Part shown: piece after piece, positions 17,170-24,904 of the stretch
Layout: the number at the start of each line of letters is the position of its first letter
Position numbering within the stretch: position 1 is the first letter of the stretch
From: Bacillota bacterium
GTDB taxonomy: Bacteria > Bacillota > Clostridia > Oscillospirales > Ruminococcaceae
Reading direction: 5' to 3'
Length of the DNA: 64,000 nucleotides
Assembly: GCA_023460035.1 (NCBI GenBank)
Contig: JAEWRN010000033.1
Span: 1 to 64,000, forward strand
Notes under the pieces: model-generated
Databases searched by the model: none
What the model was told of the DNA's origin: nothing
What the model saw: the letters and a program-made list of their open reading frames with translations, nothing else
Position numbers and translations under genes: made by a program

Positions 17170-18273
17170 TTATTTGGCGTAGGCCAGCACGTCCTGCTGC
17201 CACAAATCGCCCAGTGTTTTAGAGGTTTTGTCCCATGCCGCCTGGTCGCTGACAAGGCGGGCATTTTTGTACTGCGCCGCATCCAGCATTTTGGCCTTGA
17301 CATCGGCGGGCAGCTCGACATCGCGCACCGGCTTTGCATAGCCGCGGGCAAGGTTGATCTGCCCCTCGTCGCTGAGGATGTACTCGCGGGCAAGGGCCGC
17401 GGCGTACGGGCGCTTGGAATAGCGGTTGATGATGGTGGTGTAGCCGCTTTGGATGGAGGCCTCCGACGGGATGTTGACTTCAAAGTTCGCGTTGGGGTTC
17501 GCGGCCTTAAACTGGTCGCGGTAGTTCAGCGCGTTGTAGTCCCACAGCAGGGCCACCGCCACCTCACCTTTTTCCATGCGGGCAAGGGTCAGCTCGCCAA
17601 GGTCCAGCCGGCCTTGCTCTGCCAGCTTTTTAAAGTAATCGAGCCCCGGCTGAATGTTGCTTTCGCTGCCGCCGTAGGCAAGGGCCGCCGCCAGCACCGC
17701 GTTTTGCGCCTGGCTGGCCTTGGTGACATCGCCGATGGAAACCTTGTAGTCGCCGTTTAAAATATCGTCAAAGCTGGTGGGCACCTTGTCGACCAAATCG
17801 GCATTGCACAGGATGCTGATGGTGCCGTAATAGGCGATAATCCAGTTGCCGTCCTCGTCCTTTGCCCAATCGGGGATGCTGTCCCAGTTGCTGGTTTTGT
17901 AGGGCAGCGCAAGGCCCTTTTCAACGGCGACGGGCCCAAACGCCTGCCCCACATCGCCGATGTCCTTGGTGGCATTGCCTTTTTCGCTTTCAAACAGTGC
18001 AAGCTCTTCTGCGCTCGACATATCGGTATCGCTGTGCTTCATACCGTATTTTTCGGTGAGGTCCGCCCAGGTTTCGCCCCAGTTGGCCCAGGTGTCCGGC
18101 ATGCCGACGCTGTTGACTTCGCCCTCTTCTTTTGCTTTTGCGGTGATTTCGTCCACCGAAAGCGCGTTCAGGTCCACCGCTTCGGTAGCCGCCGCCGCGC
18201 TGCCGCAGCCGGTCAGGGCCAGCACGGTTGCCAGTGCAATGGCCGCCAGTTTGATGCCTTGTATTTTATTCAT
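17170..18273 (-). CDS. ABC importer substrate-binding lipoprotein
   Basis: About 367 residues from the ATG at 18271-18273, with GAGGAGG immediately upstream. A lipoprotein signal peptide ends in LALTGC, where the Cys is lipidated, anchoring it outside the membrane. The mature part is a periplasmic-binding-protein fold of the AfuA/PotD class. It is the first gene of an operon with a phosphodiesterase-family enzyme, two permeases and an ATPase, the layout of 2-aminoethylphosphonate or related phosphorus-compound importers. I do not see residues that fix the ligand. Confidence 0.88.
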   Translation of the reverse strand: MNKIQGIKLAAIALATVLALTGCGSAAAATEAVDLNALSVDEITAKAKEEGEVNSVGMPDTWANWGETWADLTEKYGMKHSDTDMSSAEELALFESEKGNATKDIGDVGQAFGPVAVEKGLALPYKTSNWDSIPDWAKDEDGNWIIAYYGTISILCNADLVDKVPTSFDDILNGDYKVSIGDVTKASQAQNAVLAAALAYGGSESNIQPGLDYFKKLAEQGRLDLGELTLARMEKGEVAVALLWDYNALNYRDQFKAANPNANFEVNIPSEASIQSGYTTIINRYSKRPYAAALAREYILSDEGQINLARGYAKPVRDVELPADVKAKMLDAAQYKNARLVSDQAAWDKTSKTLGDLWQQDVLAYAK

Positions 18274-18446
18274 AACTTCCTCCTCGCAATTTGTGTTGCC
18301 GTATCTGCTTTTTATTTTAGTAAAATCTGCCATGGGGCCCTATCAGCTTTTTGTAAAATGCCTGGTGTACCTTTGTAAAGGGCCTGCGAAGAACAGGTAA
18401 AGCCCCAAAACAGCTTGACAAAAACGGCACTGCGCGTTATTGTTTT

Positions 18447-18475
18447 ATTGAATTATTATTCAATGAATATATTTT
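18447..18475 (+). promoter_or_regulatory. TetR operator
   Basis: ATTGAAT (18447-18453), a four-base spacer and ATTCAAT (18458-18464) form an 18-bp palindrome in the spacer between the importer operon and the TetR gene. A second short repeat, TGAA/TTCA, follows. It lies about 35 bases before the TetR start, as expected for autoregulation. Confidence 0.6.
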
Positions 18476-18499
18476 CAATATTTGCCAAAGGGGGCCACT

Positions 18500-19087
18500 A
18501 TGACAAGGGAAGAACAAAAGCAGCAGCGGCGGCGCACGATTTTGCTGTGCGGGCTGGATTTGTTTGTGCAAAAGGGCTTTGCCGCAACCAAAATCAGCGA
18601 CATTGCGGCGGCGGCGCACATGAGCACGGGGCTGCTGTTCCATTACTTTGCATCCAAAGAGGCGCTTTACCGCGAGCTGGTGCAAATGGGGCTGCAGGGC
18701 ACCAAAACGCCCCAGCAGATGGCCGGGCCAGACACGCCGGCCCTTGCCTATTTTGAGGGCTTTTTGCAGCAGCTTTGGGCCTACACGGCCGAAAACCCCT
18801 GGGTGGCAAAGATGTTTGTGCTGATGGAAGAGGCTCGCCGCAGCGACGCTGCCCCGGCAGATATCCGCGCGTTGGCACAGCAGGTGGACCAGATATCCTA
18901 TTCTGCCGAAGTACTGCGGCGCGGCCAACTGGACGGCAGCGTGCGCGCGGGCGACCCGCTGGCGCTGGCGTTTACCTTTTGGGCCTGTATTCAGGGTGTG
19001 ATGGAACAGCTGGTGCGGGACAGCAGTGCCCCGCTACCCGAAACGGACTGGCTGCTGGACATTTTACGCGGCAGTACCGCGGTGTAA
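18500..19087 (+). CDS. TetR family regulator
   Basis: About 195 residues from the ATG at 18500. AAAGGGGG ends five bases upstream, and a TTG at 18482 precedes that site and is unlikely. The helix-turn-helix is QQRRRTILLCGLDLFVQKGF followed by TKISDIAAAAHMSTGLLFHYFASKEALY, a textbook TetR N-terminus. The C-terminal ligand domain is unassigned. The gene is followed 16 bases later by a CrtI-like oxidoreductase gene and probably controls it. It diverges from the ABC importer operon. Confidence 0.92.
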   Translation: MTREEQKQQRRRTILLCGLDLFVQKGFAATKISDIAAAAHMSTGLLFHYFASKEALYRELVQMGLQGTKTPQQMAGPDTPALAYFEGFLQQLWAYTAENPWVAKMFVLMEEARRSDAAPADIRALAQQVDQISYSAEVLRRGQLDGSVRAGDPLALAFTFWACIQGVMEQLVRDSSAPLPETDWLLDILRGSTAV

Positions 19088-19102
19088 AAAGGAGAAAGCG
19101 AC

Positions 19103-20584
19103 ATGAAAAAAGTAGTGATTTGCGGCGGCGGCATTGCGGGGCTGACCGCCGGTATTTACGCGCAACAGGCGGGGTTTGCCACCGAAATTTACGAAAAGAA
19201 CGCCCTGCCCGGCGGCGAGTGCACCGGCTGGGCAAGGCAGGGCTACCACATTGACAACTGCATTCACTGGCTGACCGGCGCACAGGAGGGGGATTCGCTT
19301 TACCCGGTGTGGCAGAACATCGGCGCGCTGGGCCCTGAAACCGACCTGGTAAAAGAAGACTATTTTTACGGCATCGAAAGCGGCGGCAAAACGTTGTTTT
19401 TCTACCGCGACCTTGCGCGCACACAGGCGGAGTTTTGCGCCGCGGCACCCGAGGACACCGCAGAACTGAACCGCTTTTTTGAAATGGTAAAGCTGGCGGA
19501 GCAGATGACGATACCCGCCGACAAGCCGGTGTGCGACTTGTCGCCGGTGCAGCTGGTGCGCCTTGGTATGCAGATGAGCGGCATTGCCAGGGTGACAAAA
19601 GAATACGGCGGCGAGACGGTGGCCGAATTTGCCGCGCGGTTTCAAAACCCACTGTTGCGCAAGTTGATGGGGGGGTATTTTGCGCACAACTTCCTTGCCA
19701 GTATTCTGGTGCTTTCGTACGCGTTTTACACCTCTGGCACCGCACAGCTGCCGGTGGGCGGCTCGGCACAGATGGCGCAGCGCATTGCCGCGCGCTACAC
19801 GGCACTGGGCGGCACTTTGCACATCGGCTGCCCGGTAAGCCGCATCACGCAGGCAAAGGGCCGCGCCACCGGCCTTGTGCTGGCAGACGGCAGTACTGTA
19901 GAGGCCGACGCGGTGGTCTGCGCCACCGACCTTGCCGTCACCTTTGGCACGCTGCTGCCCGAAGCTTTGCGCCCCCGCGCGTTGCAGCGCATACTTTGCG
20001 CGCCGCAAAGCTACAAAACCAACAGCGCGTTTCAGGCCATGTTTGGCATTCAGGGCACCGCGCCCACCGGGCTGCACAGTGGCTCGGTGCTGTTTGACTG
20101 TGCGCCGCTGGCCGTTGGCGGCAAAACCGAGACCCTGATGGCAGGGCGCCTTTACGACTATGACGACACGCTGTACCCCGCCGGGCACTACGTTTTGCAG
20201 GTAAACCTGATACAGGGCGACGAGGACTTTGCCCATTGGCAAACACTTGCCACAGACAAGGCCGGCTACCAGGCAGAAAAGCAGCGCCTTGCAAAAGAAA
20301 TTTGCACACGCATCACCGCACACTACCCGCAGCTGCAAGGCCGCCTGCTTTTGCTGGACACCGTAACCCCCGCAAGCTATGCACGCTGGTGCGGGGCCTA
20401 CCACGGCTCTTACATGAGCTTTTACGCGCAAAAGGGCGCCAAAGCCATTTATTTAAAAAACACGGTGCCCGGCCTTGGCGGCCTGGTGCTGGCGGGCCAG
20501 TGGCTGCAAACAAACGGCGGCCTGCCCGCCGCGGTGACCAGCGGCAAATTTGCCGCCGGCCGGCTGCAACAGCTGCTGCGGTAA
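19103..20584 (+). CDS. CrtI/phytoene desaturase-like FAD oxidoreductase
   Basis: 493 residues. The N-terminal dinucleotide fold CGGGIAGLTAGIYAQQAGF with EKNALPGGECTGW is the FAD-binding signature of the phytoene dehydrogenase-related family (COG1233). The C-terminal NGGLPAAVTSGKFAA closes the FAD site. Members desaturate or isomerise polyprenoids, or oxidise other hydrophobic substrates. Sequence does not fix which. AAAGGAGAAAG stands before the ATG. It forms a two-gene unit with the TetR gene and is the third CrtI-like gene in this window. The other two lie in the operon at 26.0-29.5 kb on the opposite strand. Confidence 0.85.
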   Translation: MKKVVICGGGIAGLTAGIYAQQAGFATEIYEKNALPGGECTGWARQGYHIDNCIHWLTGAQEGDSLYPVWQNIGALGPETDLVKEDYFYGIESGGKTLFFYRDLARTQAEFCAAAPEDTAELNRFFEMVKLAEQMTIPADKPVCDLSPVQLVRLGMQMSGIARVTKEYGGETVAEFAARFQNPLLRKLMGGYFAHNFLASILVLSYAFYTSGTAQLPVGGSAQMAQRIAARYTALGGTLHIGCPVSRITQAKGRATGLVLADGSTVEADAVVCATDLAVTFGTLLPEALRPRALQRILCAPQSYKTNSAFQAMFGIQGTAPTGLHSGSVLFDCAPLAVGGKTETLMAGRLYDYDDTLYPAGHYVLQVNLIQGDEDFAHWQTLATDKAGYQAEKQRLAKEICTRITAHYPQLQGRLLLLDTVTPASYARWCGAYHGSYMSFYAQKGAKAIYLKNTVPGLGGLVLAGQWLQTNGGLPAAVTSGKFAAGRLQQLLR

Positions 20585-20606
20585 GCTTATAACAACGCCC
20601 TGCTAA

Positions 20607-20655
20607 AGAAGCCCTGCCCCCGTTTGGCTGTGCCAAACAGGGGCAGGGCTTCTTT
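20607..20655. terminator. Long bidirectional terminator
   Basis: GAAGCCCTGCCCC pairs with GGGGCAGGGCTTC, continued by an inner GTTTGGC/GCCAAAC stem, followed by TTTTT. It lies between convergent genes ending at 20584 and 20664. Confidence 0.9.
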
Positions 20656-20663
20656 TTGAATAC

Positions 20664-21869
20664 TTATACTTCGGTTTCTGCGCCCGGCTGCGGCGCCGGC
20701 GGCAGCAGCTTTGTGCCCAGCCGGTCGATCCCCACCGCACCCAGAGGGGCCGCCACCAAAATGGCCAGCACCGCCACGGCTAAAATGGTGCCGCCCGCAG
20801 AAAGGCCTGCTGCCAGCGGCAGCCCGGCAAGGGCGGCCTGTACCGTTGCTTTGGGCAGGTAAGCCACCGCGGCAAACAGCCGCTGCTTTAAGTTAAAGGT
20901 GCGCCCGGCAGTGCAGCACAGCACGGTAAACGCGCGCACCAAAAGCCCTGCCAAAATAACGCCAAGGGCCGCAATGCCGCTTTGGGCCAGCGCGCCAAGG
21001 TCGACCGCCGCGCCCACCAGCACAAACAGCACGGGCTCGGCCCCCACCCACACCTTAGAAAATTTGACCGCGACCCGCCGGGCCGTCGCCGCCGTTTTTT
21101 TGCGCAGCAACGCACCCATCGTGACAACGGCCAGCAGGCCGGACACCGGCACAAACGGTTTTAGCGCGGCTTCCAGCGAGACAAACACAAACGACAGCGC
21201 GAGCAGCAGCAACACCTTGACCGTGTCGCGCAGGTGAAAGCGGCAAAACACCACGGCGGCAAGCTGACCGCCCGCCGCACCCAGCAACAGCCCCAGCAAA
21301 ATAGAAAGCGGCACCTGCAACAGGCTAAGCGGTGCAAAGCCGCCCCCCTGCGCCATGCGCAGCAGCGCGGTAAACAACACCACAACATACACATCGTCCA
21401 CTGCAGCGCCGGTCATGACCATCTGCGGTACCCCCTGCTGTGCGCCGTACCCCTGCTCGGTGAGTTGCAGCATGCGCGGCACCACCACCGCGGGCGAAAC
21501 CGCCGCCAGCACGGCCCCCAGCACCGCGGCCTGAATGGCAGGGATGCCAAGCAGCACCGGTGCAAGCAGCGTGATGGCAATAATTTCGGCGGTGGACGGC
21601 AAAAAGCACAGCAGCAGTGCCGGGCGCCCCACCCTGCGCAGGGTGCCGAGTTCGAGCGAAAGGCCCGCGCGAATTAACACGACGATCAGTGCTACCTGCC
21701 GTATTTCAGATGAAACTGAAAGCAGCACCGGGTCGATGAGCCCCAGACCGTGCGGCCCCAGCACCATGCCCACAACCATCATACCCAAAAGCGGCGGCAG
21801 GCGCAGCTTTTGCAACACCCCGCTTGCGGCAAAGCCGCAGATTAAAATCAACGCCAGACTCAATAACAT
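20664..21869 (-). CDS. CPA2-type cation:proton antiporter
   Basis: About 401 residues from the ATG at 21867-21869, with GGAGGGG six bases upstream. The upstream extension of the frame runs through the riboswitch and is not coding. There are twelve to thirteen hydrophobic segments in the KefB/NapA-like pattern: KLRLPPLLGMMVVGMVLGPHGLGLI at the N-terminus, then the ion-site helix GAAVDDVYVVVLF with paired Asp residues. Such proteins exchange Na+, K+ or other ions for H+. A probable fluoride riboswitch lies in its leader. Antiporters are known members of the fluoride-responsive gene set, so a role in fluoride tolerance is likely. Confidence 0.88.
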   Translation of the reverse strand: MLLSLALILICGFAASGVLQKLRLPPLLGMMVVGMVLGPHGLGLIDPVLLSVSSEIRQVALIVVLIRAGLSLELGTLRRVGRPALLLCFLPSTAEIIAITLLAPVLLGIPAIQAAVLGAVLAAVSPAVVVPRMLQLTEQGYGAQQGVPQMVMTGAAVDDVYVVVLFTALLRMAQGGGFAPLSLLQVPLSILLGLLLGAAGGQLAAVVFCRFHLRDTVKVLLLLALSFVFVSLEAALKPFVPVSGLLAVVTMGALLRKKTAATARRVAVKFSKVWVGAEPVLFVLVGAAVDLGALAQSGIAALGVILAGLLVRAFTVLCCTAGRTFNLKQRLFAAVAYLPKATVQAALAGLPLAAGLSAGGTILAVAVLAILVAAPLGAVGIDRLGTKLLPPAPQPGAETEV

Positions 21870-21891
21870 CAATAACCCCTCCGTTGCCCGC

Positions 21892-21941
21892 AAAAAAAGC
21901 TGATGCCCCCTGCGAACGTTACATTCACAGAAGTCATCAGC
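21892..21941 (-). terminator. Riboswitch expression-platform terminator
   Basis: On the minus strand GCTGATG (21935-21941) pairs with CATCAGC (21899-21905), with an inner CTGTGAA/TTCGCAG stem, followed by seven T's (21892-21898). The 5' half of the stem overlaps the aptamer's conserved GCTGATGACTTC. Ligand-bound aptamer and terminator are therefore mutually exclusive, and ligand should turn the gene on. Confidence 0.8.
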
Positions 21942-21996
21942 TGTAACAGCGGTTTGGCAGGCACGCCCACCGGGGAGCACTTCATTCCCCTTAAGG
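21920..21996 (-). promoter_or_regulatory. Probable fluoride riboswitch (crcB motif) aptamer
   Basis: Read on the minus strand the leader shows GGGGAATGAAGTGCTCCCC (stem-loop one), then GCCAAACCGCTGTTACAGC and TGATGACTTCTG. This matches the fluoride aptamer plan GG-GATG-loop-CC, CAAAC-GC, stem, GCTGATG-CTCC. The loop AAGT can form the required pseudoknot with ACTT. An unusual extra 14-16 bases (about 21957-21972), able to fold as a small hairpin, lies between stem one and CAAAC. The aptamer begins right at the predicted transcript start and the gene is an ion antiporter, a known fluoride-regulon class. Confidence 0.75.
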
Positions 21997-22001
21997 CGTT
22001 T

Positions 22002-22031
22002 ATTATACCACAGGCTTTGCGCGGCGCGCAA
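22002..22031 (-). promoter_or_regulatory. Promoter of antiporter/riboswitch transcript
   Basis: Minus strand: TTGCGC (22026-22031), 18-base spacer, TATAAT (22002-22007). It starts just past the stop codon of the upstream small gene, placing the transcript start at the first bases of the riboswitch. Confidence 0.7.
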
Positions 22032-22038
22032 GCGCCCG

Positions 22039-22386
22039 CTAACCCTCGCCCCAGCGGGGCTGCGCGGGCGGCACACCGGCGGCAAGGCAGCGCTGGCAAG
22101 CCCGCTCGCGGCCGGCGGCATCTCCACTTTCGTACTCAATCACTTCGCCCGGCAGCACAATCATTTTGCGCGGCCCATCGTTTAGGTCCGCATACCAGCG
22201 GGGCAGCAGCACCTCTGACAGCTTTTGGGTAAACCCCGGCTTTGCCGCCGAAATATAAACCGCCGTCCAGCTTGCCGGCTGCCATGGGGTGTGATTTTCT
22301 GCCTGCCAGTGTTCGGTTTTACCGACGGTGACCCAGCCGAAAATTGTTTCGTCTTTCAGGCTCTCTTTTATTAAAATGCCCTGCAT
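22039..22386 (-). CDS. Hypothetical protein
   Basis: About 115 residues from the ATG at 22384-22386, with AAAGGG upstream. It is soluble, acidic to neutral and rich in Trp in its N-terminal half (FGWVTVG, HWQAENHTPWQPASWTAVYI). The tail contains a CQRC pair that could bind a metal. I do not recognise a family. It follows the DUF438/hemerythrin gene closely on the same strand and probably shares its transcript. Confidence 0.6.
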   Translation of the reverse strand: MQGILIKESLKDETIFGWVTVGKTEHWQAENHTPWQPASWTAVYISAAKPGFTQKLSEVLLPRWYADLNDGPRKMIVLPGEVIEYESGDAAGRERACQRCLAAGVPPAQPRWGEG

Positions 22387-22422
22387 GCAAGCACCCTTTC
22401 TGTGGCCGCGGGCGGCCAAGCT

Positions 22423-23616
22423 TTAATCTGTGACCAAGCGCTTTTCACCCTCCAGCCGCTGAATGGGGCCGATGTTCTGCGTGACCTCCAGCACCCCAAG
22501 GTAGCTGCCGGCGGCATCCCGCACTGCAAAATAGCTGATGAGCACCATGTTGCCCTGCACCTGCAGCCAAAACAGCTCGCGGTCTTTGCGGCCGGCGCGC
22601 AAATCTTCGATCAGCTTTTCTACAATTTTCACACTGGCGGGCGGGTGGCAGTTGCTCACTTTGCGCCCCAGCACCGAAACCGTGCGGGGGAAAATGCGCT
22701 CTTTCGCCTGCGAAAAATAGCGCACGGTGTCATCGCTACCGATAAAGGTGATGTCGACTGGCAGCGTGTTCAGCAGGGCCGTCAGCTCTTGCACAGTTAA
22801 GCTGCCGGTGGGCAGCACCACCGTGCCGGCGGGGGCCGCGCCGGGGGCAGGCCCTGCCGGGCCGGCAGGGCGCCAAACAGCCACTTCGCCAATTAAGCAG
22901 TTGCCAAACTCGGCCGCGCCCTGTGAGGAGGTGCGCCACTCGTCCACCGTCAGGTTTTCATACAAAATAGGCAATAGGATGTTTTCTTCTTTAAAAATCA
23001 TCTCTTCAATGCGGTGCATCACGCTGCCAAGGTTTTCTTTCAGCGCCCCGGCGTCGCGCTGTTCCAGCGCGGTGTTAACCTCTTTCAGGGCGGCGCGGAT
23101 TTCATCATCCACCCCCCACATCACTTTGGGCGGTGCGGTGATACCGTACTTTTCCATAAACGGAAAAAACAGATGTTCTTTTTTCTTGTAATGCCGGTCA
23201 ATCTGCGCAAGCTGCTCCAGCTTGCCGCGCAACTCGTGCCGGGCCTGTGGGGCAGGCAGTTCGGGCATCAGCGCCCGTATTTCGGCCATCAGCTTTTCCA
23301 GCGCGCGGTTTTCGCGCTTAAACACCTCCGCCGGGTGCCCCGGCGTGCGGGAGGGGTCTGCCGGGCGGTGCAGTTCTTCAATCGACCCGCGAAACACGGC
23401 GGCATGCACATCACACAGCCGTTGTACCTCCTCTACCGGCAGGCCGCCCGCAATCAGGGCCTGCTCTGCCTGCGAAATTTCTTCTGCCGAAACGCCGCCA
23501 AACGCGGCGGCAAACTCTGCCTGTACCTGCTGCACTGTCTCGCCGTCGTGCAGCCGCCGTATAATCTGCTGCAATTTTTGTGCCCGGTATTCCCGGTTGT
23601 TGATTTCTGCGCTCAT
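22423..23616 (-). CDS. DUF438-hemerythrin-PAS protein
   Basis: 397 residues. Residues 1-75 are the DUF438 helical domain (QIIRRLHDGETVQQVQAEF). About 80-225 is a hemerythrin-like four-helix bundle, with FKRENRALEKLM, QIDRHYKKKEHLFFPFMEKYG and KEENILLPILYENL supplying the His and acidic ligands of a di-iron or haem site. About 265-390 is a PAS domain (VDITFIGSDDTVRYFSQ). This domain order is common in anaerobes and is thought to sense oxygen or redox. AAAGGAGG precedes the ATG. It lies just downstream of the TspO/desaturase operon, on the same strand. Confidence 0.88.
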   Translation of the reverse strand: MSAEINNREYRAQKLQQIIRRLHDGETVQQVQAEFAAAFGGVSAEEISQAEQALIAGGLPVEEVQRLCDVHAAVFRGSIEELHRPADPSRTPGHPAEVFKRENRALEKLMAEIRALMPELPAPQARHELRGKLEQLAQIDRHYKKKEHLFFPFMEKYGITAPPKVMWGVDDEIRAALKEVNTALEQRDAGALKENLGSVMHRIEEMIFKEENILLPILYENLTVDEWRTSSQGAAEFGNCLIGEVAVWRPAGPAGPAPGAAPAGTVVLPTGSLTVQELTALLNTLPVDITFIGSDDTVRYFSQAKERIFPRTVSVLGRKVSNCHPPASVKIVEKLIEDLRAGRKDRELFWLQVQGNMVLISYFAVRDAAGSYLGVLEVTQNIGPIQRLEGEKRLVTD

Positions 23617-23672
23617 GTCTCCAAACCTCCTTTGGTCGGTCGCCCTATTATCCTTGTTGTATTGCCCTGTAA

Positions 23673-24380
23673 CTACCCAACGTTTGCAATAAACTGTAAA
23701 ATTTGCGCCACTGTTTCACTTTGCTGGCTTTCGGCCGTTATGGTGGCAGTGCCGTCGCCCTGCTGCGGGCCATAGTTGCCAAACTGTGCGTGGTTGCCGC
23801 CCTCGATAGTGATCACATCCGGCACGGCGGCAAGCTTTTCGCGGTTGATGACCCCGTCGTTGCTGCCCACCAGCGTAAGCAGCGGCAGGCCGCTTTGTAC
23901 CGTGGGGTAAGCGCCCAGCAGCACCACCCCGCGCAGCGCGGATGCATGCTTTGCCGCATAACTCGATGCCATGGCCCCGCCCAGCGAGTGCCCGCCAATG
24001 TACCAGCTTTGCACCCCCGGCGCAAGGGCCGCAGCGCCGTTTGCGGCGTTGATGTCCAGCACCGCAAGGTGAAACGGCATTTTGACCAGCACGCAGGTGA
24101 CCCCGTTTTGGGCAAGGGCGCACAGCAGCGGCGCGTAGGCGCGCTCATCCACCTTGCCGCCGGGGTAGAAAATCAGCCCGGCAGTGCCGGCCGCGCCTTC
24201 GGGCGGGGCAAACACGGTGTAACTGCCCTGCGTTTGAATGCCGGCTTCCTGCGTGGTATACATGTTCAGCGCCATTTCGTCTGCGCGGTAATAGTCTGCC
24301 GTGTAAAAATAGAACGCGACTGCCAGCAGTGCCAGCAGCGATATAATGCCAAATAAAAATTTTCTTGTGCCTTTTTTCAT
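23673..24380 (-). CDS. Alpha/beta hydrolase, membrane-anchored
   Basis: 235 residues. A single N-terminal hydrophobic segment (about 8-26) acts as anchor or uncleaved signal, so the enzyme faces outside. The fold shows IFYPGGKV (oxyanion region), the nucleophile elbow GGHSLGGAMAS, GSNDGVI (acid) and GGNHAQFG (His), which gives the Ser-Asp-His triad. Esterase or lipase-type activity is expected. Its ATG overlaps the acyltransferase stop, so it is translationally coupled and belongs to the desaturase/glycosyltransferase operon. Trimming or transfer of an acyl group is a plausible role there. Confidence 0.85.
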   Translation of the reverse strand: MKKGTRKFLFGIISLLALLAVAFYFYTADYYRADEMALNMYTTQEAGIQTQGSYTVFAPPEGAAGTAGLIFYPGGKVDERAYAPLLCALAQNGVTCVLVKMPFHLAVLDINAANGAAALAPGVQSWYIGGHSLGGAMASSYAAKHASALRGVVLLGAYPTVQSGLPLLTLVGSNDGVINREKLAAVPDVITIEGGNHAQFGNYGPQQGDGTATITAESQQSETVAQILQFIANVG

Positions 24381-24904
24381 TCTGTGTGTGCCGCCTTTCC
24401 CTCGGCCGTGGTTGGTGTTTGCCCCTGCTGCCGTTGCAATAGCCGCAAAAAGCGGGGGCGGTTATAGCGCTGTGCAATGATGCAGGGCAGGTTGACCGCC
24501 AACGCATAGCAAAGCATGATCCAGATGGTGCCGGGCGGGGTAAACAGGCCAAAGACCCAAAACGGCAAAATGGCCAGCAGGTGGGTCAGCTCGGCCCGGC
24601 AGGACTCGGTGAGAAATTGTTGCAGCCCCTCCGGCGTGCGGTCGTTGAGGTGTTTTTTGCGGTACCCGCCGCGCATCACGGCGCCGCCGTCCGGCAAAAA
24701 GCGCTTCCAGCGGCGCACGCGAAACACCTTTTCGTAAAAGGCACCGCCTTGCTCCCACCTGCGGGGGCGAAACAGTGGCAGCGAAACCGAAAGATAGCGG
24801 CTTTGCAGGTGCAGACAAAACAGCGCGGCGGCCACCTGAAACACCGGCCACAGCGCCACGCACAGTAGCCCCGCCCACAGCGGCGGCAGTTCAATCAGCT
24901 GCAT
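24377..24904 (-). CDS. CrtO-like glycosyl-carotenoid acyltransferase
   Basis: About 175 residues from the ATG at 24902-24904, usual length for the family. The signature FRVRRWKRFLPDGG, then KKHLNDRTPEGL and ESCRAELTHLLAILPFWVFG match the CrtO family (glycosyl-4,4'-diaponeurosporenoate acyltransferase of staphyloxanthin synthesis). Membrane segments are predicted near 8-30, 115-135 and 138-158. In staphylococci CrtO esterifies the sugar of the glycosylated carotenoid with a fatty acid. Here it overlaps the CrtQ-like gene by 14 bases and the hydrolase gene by 4, a translation-coupled series. The actual lipid acceptor is unknown. Confidence 0.8.
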   Translation of the reverse strand: MQLIELPPLWAGLLCVALWPVFQVAAALFCLHLQSRYLSVSLPLFRPRRWEQGGAFYEKVFRVRRWKRFLPDGGAVMRGGYRKKHLNDRTPEGLQQFLTESCRAELTHLLAILPFWVFGLFTPPGTIWIMLCYALAVNLPCIIAQRYNRPRFLRLLQRQQGQTPTTAEGKAAHTE

